From an uncultured Flavobacteriales bacterium (GTDB taxonomy: Bacteria; Bacteroidota; Bacteroidia; Flavobacteriales_D; Sanyastnellaceae): a stretch of DNA of 6,026 nucleotides. How positions within the stretch are numbered: the stretch's first letter is position 1; every line of letters begins with the position of its first letter. The stretch spans positions 1 to 6,026 of the forward strand of contig CALCNZ010000426.1 of the NCBI GenBank assembly GCA_937897625.1, in the 5' to 3' direction. The notes under the pieces were generated by a model that ran no database searches, was not told the DNA's origin, and saw only the letters and a program-made list of their open reading frames with translations. Position numbers and translations under genes: made by a program. This document shows, piece after piece, positions 1 to 4,689 of this stretch.

Positions 1-20
1 ATCCCGATAGCTATCGGGAT
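1..20. repeat. Perfect 20-nt palindrome (copy 1 of 2)
   Basis: ATCCCGATAGCTATCGGGAT equals its own reverse complement. The 18-nt core TCCCGATAGCTATCGGGA recurs at 5407-5424. Here it lies directly before a right-half hairpin array (20-64). From memory this palindrome is widespread in Bacteroidota intergenic regions; I cannot check copy number here. It can fold as a 9-bp hairpin on either strand and could act as a bidirectional terminator or be a minimal mobile palindrome. The window edge hides what lies to its left. Confidence 0.85.
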
Positions 21-64
21 ACGCAGTAGGAATAAAATCTTCGATTTTCCAATTACAAAGTTCC
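20..64 (+). repeat. Right-half hairpin array, fragment at window start
   Basis: A partial copy of the right half of the intergenic arrays seen later. In order: TACgcaGTA (20-28), linker GGAAT, AAAATC-ttc-GATTTT (34-48), linker CCAAT, then TTACAAAGTTCC. The stem AAAATC/GATTTT differs from the AAAACC/GGTTTT of the other copies on both arms, so pairing is preserved. The end overlaps the stop codon of the minus-strand hydrolase (TTA at 53-55 on the plus strand), so the repeat abuts or supplies the gene end, as at 3791 and 5471. Confidence 0.7.
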
Positions 65-1048
65 TAAAGTTCTCACGAGCTCTTCCTCTAAAGGCAATTC
101 CGGATTCGAATACGTTTCAATATTTTTCAATCGATCTGAAGGCGCCAATTTGAAAATGTGATTCATGCCTTCAATAACAATAAGCTTTGAATTTAACGGA
201 CAGGCTTGGTGAAGCAATTCAGCATCTTTCACTTGAACCTGAAGGTCTGTGGTGCCTTGAATAATGACAATGGGAATGCTCAATTTCGAAATTTCAACGG
301 CTGGATCGTATTTCATCCAAGAGATCATGTAGGGCTGAACAGAAGGGCGAAACAAGCCGAACAATTCCACGGGTGCATCTTCTACCAACTCTCCTTTTTT
401 TAATTTCGAAATGCCTTCGTTCGCAGCGCGAAGAAGTTTCTTTTTTCCTTCCAACTGAACCGCCAATTGCTCCTTCAAAATAACATCAATAGGTCTTCCA
501 GCGCCTGCGAGCGAAACGAAAGCGTCGGCTTGTTCGCATGCCAACATGCCAATGAGCGATCCTTCGCTGTGTCCGATGACGATTAGTTTTCTGAAACGCG
601 GATCGGTTTTCAATTGAGCAGCCCACGCTTTCGCGTCTTCCACATAATTCTCGAAACGCAATTGCTCTTCGGAAATCATAGCTGGTGCGCTCTCACCAAT
701 GCCGCGTTTGTCGTAACGAAGCGATGCAATGCCTTGTGCCGCCAACTCTTGCGCCAGCATTTGCAATGAATTGTTTTTCATTTGTGCGTTGTTTCCGTTG
801 CGGTCTGTAGGTCCGGACCCCGCGATAATTAAGGCAACCGGAAAGGTTCCCTTCAAGATGGGAACCGTAAGCGTTCCAGATAATTCTCCTGTAGAAGTCT
901 GAAGCGTTTGCTCCATTTCGAAATACCCCAACCGATTTTCCGATTGCGCGAGCAGCCTGCTTCCAACTAGAAAAAAAAGAAAAACCCCAAGGATTCGAAA
1001 ATGCTCGAACCCTCGGGGTTTCAGTATGTTTAGGTAGGCCGAAGCCAA
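53..1048 (-). CDS. Secreted alpha/beta-hydrolase (serine hydrolase/lysophospholipase-like)
   Basis: An alpha/beta-hydrolase fold protein, probably an exported esterase or acyl-hydrolase; the substrate is unknown. With the proposed start it has 331 residues. Seen: a hydrophobic N-terminal segment (FRILGVFLFFLVGSRLLAQ) that looks like a signal peptide ending LAQ; oxyanion-side loop AGSGPTDRNGN; nucleophile elbow GHSEGS with Ser161; probable acid Asp268 (QGTTD); catalytic His297 (GMNHIF). No ATG exists in any minus-strand frame just upstream of the signal peptide. The only in-frame NTG of ATG/GTG/TTG type is TTG at 1048-1046, five bases after the stop of the 62-residue gene and preceded by AAAGG, so I chose it; the spacing is short and the start is uncertain. 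The next ATG (916) would give 287 residues and lose the signal peptide. The frame stays open further upstream to ATG 1204, inside the neighbouring gene, which I consider unlikely. A terminator-like hairpin lies inside the 5' coding region. Confidence 0.85.
   Translation of the reverse strand: MASAYLNILKPRGFEHFRILGVFLFFLVGSRLLAQSENRLGYFEMEQTLQTSTGELSGTLTVPILKGTFPVALIIAGSGPTDRNGNNAQMKNNSLQMLAQELAAQGIASLRYDKRGIGESAPAMISEEQLRFENYVEDAKAWAAQLKTDPRFRKLIVIGHSEGSLIGMLACEQADAFVSLAGAGRPIDVILKEQLAVQLEGKKKLLRAANEGISKLKKGELVEDAPVELFGLFRPSVQPYMISWMKYDPAVEISKLSIPIVIIQGTTDLQVQVKDAELLHQACPLNSKLIVIEGMNHIFKLAPSDRLKNIETYSNPELPLEEELVRTLGTL
971..1020 (-). terminator. Strong rho-independent terminator-like hairpin, inside the hydrolase 5' region
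   Basis: On the minus-strand RNA, arms 1020-1004 and 999-983 form a 17-bp stem with a 4-nt loop, followed by a U-rich tract (982-971, interrupted by one C). Three of the pairs are G-U on the minus strand; on the plus strand the same positions would be A-C mismatches. The structure therefore suits transcription leftward, reading out of the 62-residue gene. The U-tract doubles as Phe/Leu codons of the signal peptide (VFLFFL). It may terminate the upstream gene, or act as an attenuator that ribosomes translating the hydrolase would unfold. Confidence 0.75.
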
Positions 1049-1053
1049 TGCCT

Positions 1054-1242
1054 TTAGATTATTGTTCCGTTCTTTTTTGCTTCGGCAGTGAAACGCTTTT
1101 GCATGCGAATCCACAAGTAAATTCCGAAGAAAGCTCCCAAAATACAAACGATGCTGAATGTATTTCCTAGTGGCTCCATAACGTGTTGGAAAAACCATTT
1201 GCACCCGTGAGCGATTGGAGTAAGGATAGATTGTAAGTTCAT
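1054..1242 (-). CDS. Small single-span membrane protein (62 aa)
   Basis: Unrecognised by name. It starts MNLQSILTPIAHGCKWFFQH, has one clear membrane segment (about residues 30-46, FSIVCILGAFFGIYLWI) and a short basic C-terminal tail (RMQKRFTAEAKKNGTII). Small proteins of this plan sit beside DUF6427 genes in Flavobacteriales, and DUF6341 is a possible family; this is from memory. I chose ATG 1242. In-frame ATGs at 1260, 1275 and 1305 are possible, but the hydrophobic plan fits the shorter form. A weak -7-like box (TAAATTCG, minus strand, 1270-1263, one mismatch) would put the transcript start close to 1260, consistent with the short form. The gene is divergent from the DUF6427 gene and lies 5 bp before the proposed hydrolase start. 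Confidence 0.7.
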   Translation of the reverse strand: MNLQSILTPIAHGCKWFFQHVMEPLGNTFSIVCILGAFFGIYLWIRMQKRFTAEAKKNGTII

Positions 1243-1280
1243 AATATGAAATATTTTCATGGCGAATTTAAGCATTCCTT

Positions 1281-1310
1281 TTGAAAGTGGAACATTTCTC
1301 CTCAATTTTG
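1281..1310 (+). promoter_or_regulatory. Bacteroidota-type promoter of the DUF6427-like gene
   Basis: TTG at 1281-1283, a 19-nt spacer, then CAATTTTG at 1303-1310. This matches the Bacteroidota primary-sigma consensus TTG-N19-TAnnTTTG with one mismatch. The -7 box ends 16 nt before the ATG at 1327, giving a short leader. It sits in the 84-bp divergent gap shared with the 62-residue membrane-protein gene. Confidence 0.5.
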
Positions 1311-1326
1311 CTTCAATTCAAATAAA

Positions 1327-2331
1327 ATGATCCTACGGCAATTTTCAAGCAATCAACCTTACCTCATGTTTGTGTTGCCTTTTGTGAATCTTTTGGTTTT
1401 TCTCCCGTGTCTCTTTGGCTACACCGTTCCTGAAGTACCACAGCAGTTTCCGTTCGACATCATTAATTTTGAATGCGTCCTTACGCCTTGGCTCGGTGCA
1501 GGCATTGCCTGGATAGTCATAACGTTAGGCGCCATCTTGTTCAACTGGGTCTACAACAGACACGAGTTTCACAGCGGTCCCACCTTCGTGCCTGCCCTTA
1601 TTTTTTCAAATTTATTCATCGTTATATTTTTACTGAATCACAGCATTACCTTCCTCTTCGCGCAAATTTTTCTAACCGTTGGAGCGAACCGTTTGTTGGA
1701 AGTTTACCGACAAAAAACGGCTTTGGATCCGTACTTCCGCGCAGGGTTTTGGTTCGGACTAGCAGCGCTTTGCTTTCCGCTGTACTTGAGCTTGCTGCCC
1801 ATGTTGCTTGTTGCCGTCATCTTCACACGCGGATATAATTTCAGAGAATACATCATGCCAGTGGCCGGATTTGTATTTCCTTTTTTATACTGTTTCGCCA
1901 TGCAATACTTGCTCATGGACAATTGGAATTTCTATTTATTCAAACGAATTATTAGCTTGAATTCCAATGACAATTGGATGATTCACTCTTATTCGAAATT
2001 GTCGTTCTATGTCCTGTGTGCCTTGTCCTTGTTGTTCTCTATGCAGTCGCTTGTCTTTTCTGGAGACCGAAACACAAACAAAAACCGAAATTCGAAATGG
2101 ATCATCGTTTTCATGTGCTTCGCGATGCTCGGATCGGTAACAGCGGGATGGCTATTCTTGAATCAGCTTATTATTGAAGGGGTCGGACTCGGACTTATTT
2201 TTTGTCTTTCCTATTGGTATTCCAACTACCGCATCTCACTTTTCGCTCCTGTTTTCTTCTATTTGTCAGTGGCCATAAGCCTTTGGATATTAATTGAACA
2301 AACACAACTCATTCCTGTGTTTCAGTGGTGA
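1327..2331 (+). CDS. DUF6427-like polytopic membrane protein
   Basis: A 334-residue integral membrane protein of unknown function. The opening MILRQFSSNQPYLMFVLPFV and the overall plan resemble the DUF6427 family of Flavobacteriales (recognised from memory). Many hydrophobic segments are visible, roughly eight to ten, for example residues 13-30, 55-72, 88-118, 138-165 and 176-196, and several after residue 225. A short polar stretch near 245-260 (GDRNTNKNRNSK) separates the C-terminal helices. I see no catalytic motif. The start at 1327 has a plausible promoter 16 nt upstream; an internal Met at residue 14 would remove the conserved N-terminus. The gene ends 34 bp before purQ, which has its own promoter-like box in and after its last codons. 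The small membrane-protein gene lies divergently next to it. Confidence 0.8.
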   Translation: MILRQFSSNQPYLMFVLPFVNLLVFLPCLFGYTVPEVPQQFPFDIINFECVLTPWLGAGIAWIVITLGAILFNWVYNRHEFHSGPTFVPALIFSNLFIVIFLLNHSITFLFAQIFLTVGANRLLEVYRQKTALDPYFRAGFWFGLAALCFPLYLSLLPMLLVAVIFTRGYNFREYIMPVAGFVFPFLYCFAMQYLLMDNWNFYLFKRIISLNSNDNWMIHSYSKLSFYVLCALSLLFSMQSLVFSGDRNTNKNRNSKWIIVFMCFAMLGSVTAGWLFLNQLIIEGVGLGLIFCLSYWYSNYRISLFAPVFFYLSVAISLWILIEQTQLIPVFQW

Positions 2332-2342
2332 AAAGTTTAACG

Positions 2343-2350
2343 TACTTTTG
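2343..2350 (+). promoter_or_regulatory. -7 box of the purQ promoter
   Basis: TACTTTTG matches the Bacteroidota -7 consensus TAnnTTTG exactly and ends 15 nt before the purQ ATG. At the usual 19-nt spacing the -33 triplet would be TTC (2321-2323), one mismatch from TTG and inside the last codons of the preceding gene. No purine-responsive riboswitch fits in the short leader. Confidence 0.55.
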
Positions 2351-2365
2351 CAAAAATTCTCGTGT

Positions 2366-3052
2366 ATGAAATTCGGTGTCGTAGTATTCCCTGGTAGCAA
2401 TTGTGATGAAGATTTGGTGTATTCCATGTCGCACATCATGGGACAAGAAGTGGTAAAACTTTGGCACAAAGAGCGCGACCTTCAAGGTTGTGATTTCGTG
2501 TTTGTTCCGGGTGGATTCAGCTACGGAGATTACTTACGCAGCGGAGCTATTGCACGCTTTTCTCCAATTATGGATGAAGTGGTAGCTCACGCGAATCGCG
2601 GTGGATATGTCATGGGAATTTGCAACGGATTTCAAATCTTAACGGAAGCGAAATTGCTTCCAGGAGCCTTGTTGCACAACACCTCTAGAAAATTCATTTG
2701 CAAGAATGTTCATTTGAAAGCGGCTTCAAACAGCGCGGTTTTAACTGCCGGTTTGGATCGCGAAAAAGCATACAAAATTCCAATCGCTCACGGAGAAGGA
2801 AACTTCTTTGCACCAGCGGATGTGTTGAAGCAAATTGAAGACAACGACCAAGTGTTATTCCGCTATTGCTCTGCAGACGGTATGGTAAATGAAGACTTCA
2901 ATCCGAACGGTTCTTTGAACAACATTGCGGGAATCTGCAATGCGGGTAAGAATGTATTTGGAATGATGCCACACCCGGAGCGTGCTGCCGATTTCGAATT
3001 GGAAAACACCGACGGAAGAGAAATCTTCGAAGCCCTTCTCGAAAGAATTTAA
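2366..3052 (+). CDS. purQ: Phosphoribosylformylglycinamidine synthase subunit PurQ (glutaminase)
   Basis: The class I glutamine amidotransferase subunit of FGAM synthase. It hydrolyses glutamine and passes ammonia to PurL, which converts FGAR to FGAM in cytosolic de novo purine synthesis. At 228 residues it has the normal length for stand-alone PurQ. Seen: N-terminus MKFGVVVFPGSNCDED, the PGGFSYGDYLRSG loop (48-60), nucleophile Cys86 in GICNGFQ, and the triad completed by His203 and Glu205 in MPHPER. The start at ATG 2366 fits the family N-terminus and an exact -7 box 15 nt upstream; an upstream in-frame ATG at 2294 lies inside the preceding gene. A separate PurQ implies that PurS and a small PurL are encoded elsewhere. 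It is followed after 55 bp by yehS, with a mini-hairpin string in the gap. Confidence 0.95.
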   Translation: MKFGVVVFPGSNCDEDLVYSMSHIMGQEVVKLWHKERDLQGCDFVFVPGGFSYGDYLRSGAIARFSPIMDEVVAHANRGGYVMGICNGFQILTEAKLLPGALLHNTSRKFICKNVHLKAASNSAVLTAGLDREKAYKIPIAHGEGNFFAPADVLKQIEDNDQVLFRYCSADGMVNEDFNPNGSLNNIAGICNAGKNVFGMMPHPERAADFELENTDGREIFEALLERI

Positions 3053-3064
3053 TTCCAACCATTC

Positions 3065-3100
3065 GTGGCTATGCCACAATCGCCTCGGCGAAGCAATTGC
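3065..3100 (+). repeat. Mini-hairpin array A, between purQ and yehS
   Basis: Three adjacent short hairpins fill most of the 55-bp gap: GTGGC-tat-GCCAC (3065-3077), linker AAT, CGCC-tc-GGCG (3081-3090), linker AA, GCAATTGC (3093-3100). The array is followed by AACAACA and then the yehS ATG at 3108. The plan matches the larger arrays downstream: short stem, 2-3 nt loop, short A/T-containing linker, terminal AACAAC. It lacks their right half. It could affect yehS translation or RNA stability. Confidence 0.65.
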
Positions 3101-3107
3101 AACAACA

Positions 3108-3590
3108 ATGACCAACAACAGCATCTTCCGCCGCATTCGATTCATTTACGACTTCTCTGATCAACAGATGATCGACATTTTCGCCTTGACAGATGTTGTA
3201 GTCACGCGCTCCGATGTTAGCGACTGGTTGAAGAAGGAAGATCACGAAGAGTATCTTGATATTAACGACGAGATGCTTTCTATTTTTCTAAATGGATTTA
3301 TCATTCTGAAACGTGGACGAAAAGAAGGCCCCTTGCCGGTTCCAGAAAAACGCTTGACGAATAATCTCATCTTCCGAAAGATGCGCATTGCGTTGAATTT
3401 AATTGACGAAGACATCATTCAAATTCTTGCGCTTGCCGACATGAAAATGAGTAAGCACGAACTCAGCGCCTTCTTCCGCAGCCCTTCGCAACGTCAGTAT
3501 GTTGAATGTAACAATCAGGTGATTCGGAATTTCTTTCAAGGGTTGGAAAGGAAGGAAGGGAGAGAGGCGCAGCGTGGGAAGAAGAGTTAG
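3108..3590 (+). CDS. yehS: DUF1456 family protein, YehS-like
   Basis: 160 residues, close to E. coli YehS (about 156); the family function is unknown. Two internal repeats are visible. Residues 3-74 open NNSIFRRIRF and include FALTD and SDWLKK; residues 85-150 open NNLIFRKMRI and include LALAD and LSAFFR. A conserved linker around 74-83 (GPLPVPEKRL) joins them. ATG 3108 gives the canonical MTNN start; the frame is open back to 2982, overlapping purQ, but that extension looks spurious. The last residues (about 149-160, KEGREAQRGKKS) look like a non-family tail encoded by a purine-rich stretch. The final 11 nt, including the TAG, are identical to the end of the 54-residue gene at 5145-5309. The last G of the stop is also the first base of hairpin array B. 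Confidence 0.88.
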   Translation: MTNNSIFRRIRFIYDFSDQQMIDIFALTDVVVTRSDVSDWLKKEDHEEYLDINDEMLSIFLNGFIILKRGRKEGPLPVPEKRLTNNLIFRKMRIALNLIDEDIIQILALADMKMSKHELSAFFRSPSQRQYVECNNQVIRNFFQGLERKEGREAQRGKKS

Positions 3591-3690
3591 AATGTCTTCG
3601 ACGAATGTGCAAGCACGAATGTTGCAGGGCAACGAATGTTCTCTGAACGAATGCCTGCGGCGAATGTCTTCGACTGTCATTCAACAACAT
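3590..3690 (+). repeat. Mini-hairpin array B, left half: six hairpins with GAAT linkers
   Basis: Six hairpins, each preceded by exactly GAAT: GTC-ttc-GAC (3594-3602), GTGC-aa-GCAC (3607-3616), GTTGC-agg-GCAAC (3621-3633), GTTC-tct-GAAC (3638-3648), GCC-tgc-GGC (3653-3661), GTC-ttc-GAC (3666-3674). Stem sequence and length change from unit to unit while both arms remain complementary. The array begins on the last base of the yehS stop codon and is followed by CATTCAACAAC and CAGTTC, which lead into the right half. No coding capacity is apparent. Confidence 0.85.
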
Positions 3691-3793
3691 CAGTTCAAAT
3701 TACGCAGTAGGAATTATGAAATAGGAATTACGCAGTTCCAAATACGCAGTAGGAATAAAACCGAAGGTTTTCCAATAAAGCCAACGGCTTTCA
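3691..3793 (+). repeat. Hairpin array B, right half: GGAAT/CCAAT linkers, up to the mazF stop
   Basis: Units in order: TACgcaGTA (3701-3709), GGAAT, TATgaaATA (3715-3723), GGAAT, a degenerate TACGCAGTTCC, TACgcaGTA (3743-3751), GGAAT, AAAACC-gaa-GGTTTT (3757-3771), CCAAT, AAAGCC-aac-GGCTTT (3777-3791). The last stem ends on the third base of the mazF TGA stop (3793-3791 read on the minus strand). The A-rich/T-rich 6-bp hairpins could terminate transcription from both convergent genes. I see no other terminator between yehS and mazF. Confidence 0.75.
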
Positions 3794-4126
3794 AAGTTCT
3801 AACACGATTCTCAAATTCTCCTTCAACTGTATAACCTGCTCCTTTGTGAGTTTTCCGAGTTTTTTAATGAAACGCTTATTGTCTATTGCACGAAGTTGAT
3901 CGACGAGAATATCGCTCTTTTCATCGAGTTGTTTTTTGGTTAAAGCAACACGAAGAATTTTTACATCTGGAAGAACGTTGGTTGTAATGGGGCAGATTAA
4001 AGTAGAAAGATGAATATCGTTCAGCAAGTTTGTTTGCACCACAACAACAGGACGAACTTTGCCGGGTTCTGTGCCTTTCGAAGGGTTTAGATTCGCTAGC
4101 CAGATTTCGTATTGACTAATCTTCAT
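3791..4126 (-). CDS. mazF: MazF/PemK-family endoribonuclease toxin
   Basis: A type II toxin-antitoxin toxin, predicted to cleave single-stranded mRNA at a short sequence. At 111 residues it has normal length. Seen: the N-terminal YEIWLANLNPSKGTEPGKVRPVVVV, aligning with E. coli MazF so that Glu20, Arg25 and Thr48 (PITTN) match its Glu24, Arg29 and Thr52; then LVDQLRAID (75-82) and a C-terminal helix. I chose ATG 4126, which gives the family N-terminus and an 11-nt overlap with the antitoxin gene; ATG 4147 would add seven residues. Overlapping order, antitoxin first, suggests translational coupling. The last stop base coincides with the end of hairpin array B. The target sequence cannot be read from the protein. 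Confidence 0.9.
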   Translation of the reverse strand: MKISQYEIWLANLNPSKGTEPGKVRPVVVVQTNLLNDIHLSTLICPITTNVLPDVKILRVALTKKQLDEKSDILVDQLRAIDNKRFIKKLGKLTKEQVIQLKENLRIVLEL

Positions 4127-4346
4127 CGATGAGTCTTTCGTATTCATCTAAAATATCTCTGCTCGAACCGTAAGCCGCACGCGATTCTTTCACCAATTGA
4201 TCACGCAACATTTTCCGGATGTAATATCTGTTGTATATCTCCAACGCCTCATTTATGTAGCGGTTCCGAGTGGTACCCAACTTCTCAACGACTTTTTCTG
4301 TTTCCAAAAAAATGTCATCATCGAGTTTTAGTGAAAGATTTTTCAT
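4116..4346 (-). CDS. Ribbon-helix-helix antitoxin of the MazF pair
   Basis: 76 residues with a predicted MetJ/Arc/CopG-type fold: N-terminal strand NLSLKLDDDIF (3-13), helix ETEKVVEKLG, turn TTRN, and helix RYINEALEIYNRYY. The acidic C-terminal tail (SSRDILDEYERLIDED) is where such antitoxins usually wrap the toxin. By family behaviour it should bind MazF and repress its own promoter as a dimer. The ATG lies only four nt after a consensus -7 box, so the mRNA may be leaderless. It overlaps mazF by 11 nt. Two short palindromes just upstream are candidate operators. The subfamily name is uncertain; it is not a classical MazE (SpoVT/AbrB) sequence. Confidence 0.85.
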   Translation of the reverse strand: MKNLSLKLDDDIFLETEKVVEKLGTTRNRYINEALEIYNRYYIRKMLRDQLVKESRAAYGSSRDILDEYERLIDED

Positions 4347-4350
4347 AAGA

Positions 4351-4381
4351 CAAAGATAGTATATACTGAAGGTGTATACCT
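4351..4381 (-). promoter_or_regulatory. Toxin-antitoxin promoter and likely operator
   Basis: On the minus strand TATCTTTG (4358-4351) matches the TAnnTTTG -7 box exactly; no good -33 TTG is present at the usual distance. Overlapping it is the perfect palindrome AGTATATACT (4358-4367). Next to it is the near-palindrome AGGTGTATACCT (4370-4381; AGGT/ACCT arms). Two adjacent sites about 12 nt apart, centre to centre, suit two RHH dimers binding on one DNA face and covering the promoter, the usual autoregulation of such modules. Confidence 0.6.
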
Positions 4382-4408
4382 TATCGAGTGGAGGTTTATT
4401 TCACCAAG

Positions 4409-4500
4409 GCGAATTGCTTCGCGAGGGCAACTAGCGTTGCGAGGGTCTTGCAGACGAGGGTTGCAAGCAACGAGGGTCCTTCGGACGAGGGTTTAACAAC
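4409..4500 (+). repeat. Mini-hairpin array C, left half: five hairpins with GAGG linkers
   Basis: Units separated by exactly GAGG: GCGAA-ttgc-TTCGC (4409-4422), GCAAC-tagc-GTTGC (4427-4440), GTCT-tgc-AGAC (4445-4455), GTTGC-aa-GCAAC (4460-4471), GTCC-ttc-GGAC (4476-4486). A weak sixth, GTT-taac-AAC (4491-4500), ends in the AACAAC also found in arrays A, B and D. Compared with B and D every linker is GAGG instead of GAAT, while the hairpin plan is unchanged. It lies between divergent modules, not between convergent genes. Confidence 0.85.
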
Positions 4501-4588
4501 GAAGTTCCAATTATACAATAGGAATTACGTAGTAAGAATAAAACCGGAGGTTTTCCAATAAATCCGAAGGATTTCCAATAACGTAGTT
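4501..4588 (+). repeat. Hairpin array C, right half
   Basis: Begins GAAGTTCC, then TATacaATA (4512-4520), GGAAT, TACgtaGTA (4526-4534) with a variant linker AGAAT, AAAACC-gga-GGTTTT (4540-4554), CCAAT, AAATCC-gaa-GGATTT (4560-4574), CCAAT, AACgtaGTT (4580-4588). The unit order matches the right halves of arrays B and D, in the same orientation. The second A/T-rich hairpin (AAATCC) differs on both arms from the AAAGCC hairpin at the same place in array B. Confidence 0.75.
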
Positions 4589-4689
4589 CCTATGTTATGC
4601 GCAATAATCTCAAAAATAACGGGCATTACTGAAAATTCAACGCATAAGCTTTTCTTGAATTCTTCAAGACTTATTCTTCTTTTTGTTGG
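4589..4689 (+). promoter_or_regulatory. Upstream region of the DUF6934-like gene, with candidate promoter and palindrome
   Basis: This is the non-array remainder of the 343-bp gene-free gap at 4347-4689. It holds a 7-bp inverted repeat TTATGCG/CGCATAA (4595-4601, 4641-4647). It also holds the hairpin palindrome CTTGAA-ttc-TTCAAG (4654-4668), and a weak promoter: TTG at 4655-4657, a 20-nt spacer, then TCTTTTTG (4678-4685, one mismatch to TAnnTTTG). The -7 box ends four nt before ATG 4690, the same spacing as for the antitoxin. The palindrome overlaps the -33 side and could be an operator. Confidence 0.35.

Noticed and set aside
1049..1204. Hydrolase N-terminal extension up to ATG 1204
   Set aside because: It would lie entirely over the 62-residue membrane-protein gene and put about 70 polar residues before a signal peptide.
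1473..1838. Plus-strand 121-aa open frame inside the DUF6427-like gene
   Set aside because: A shadow in another frame of a clear membrane-protein gene; its composition is Arg/His/Ser-rich without domain signs.
2982..3107. YehS N-terminal extension to ATG 2982
   Set aside because: It overlaps the purQ end in another frame and translates the hairpin string; the family start MTNN is at 3108.
3541..3590. Purine-rich stretch at the end of yehS as a triplex or regulatory element
   Set aside because: It is a short, interrupted run that simply encodes Lys/Glu/Arg/Gly codons; there is no mirror repeat of notable length.
3590..3690. CRISPR array
   Set aside because: Units are about 10-17 nt, the only constant part is 4 nt, and the variable part is self-complementary; there are no 25-40 nt repeats or spacers of uniform length.
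3399..3690. Minus-strand open frames over the yehS end and array B
   Set aside because: They are antisense to yehS and run through hairpin repeats; the translation is low-complexity (for example RRRHS) and matches no family. The similar frame at 5214-5483 is the same effect in array D.
4595..4647. TTATGCG/CGCATAA inverted repeat as an integron attC site
   Set aside because: The 7-bp arms do not give the GTTRRRY and RYYYAAC boxes, the interior shows no attC-like second arm pair, and no integrase is in the window.
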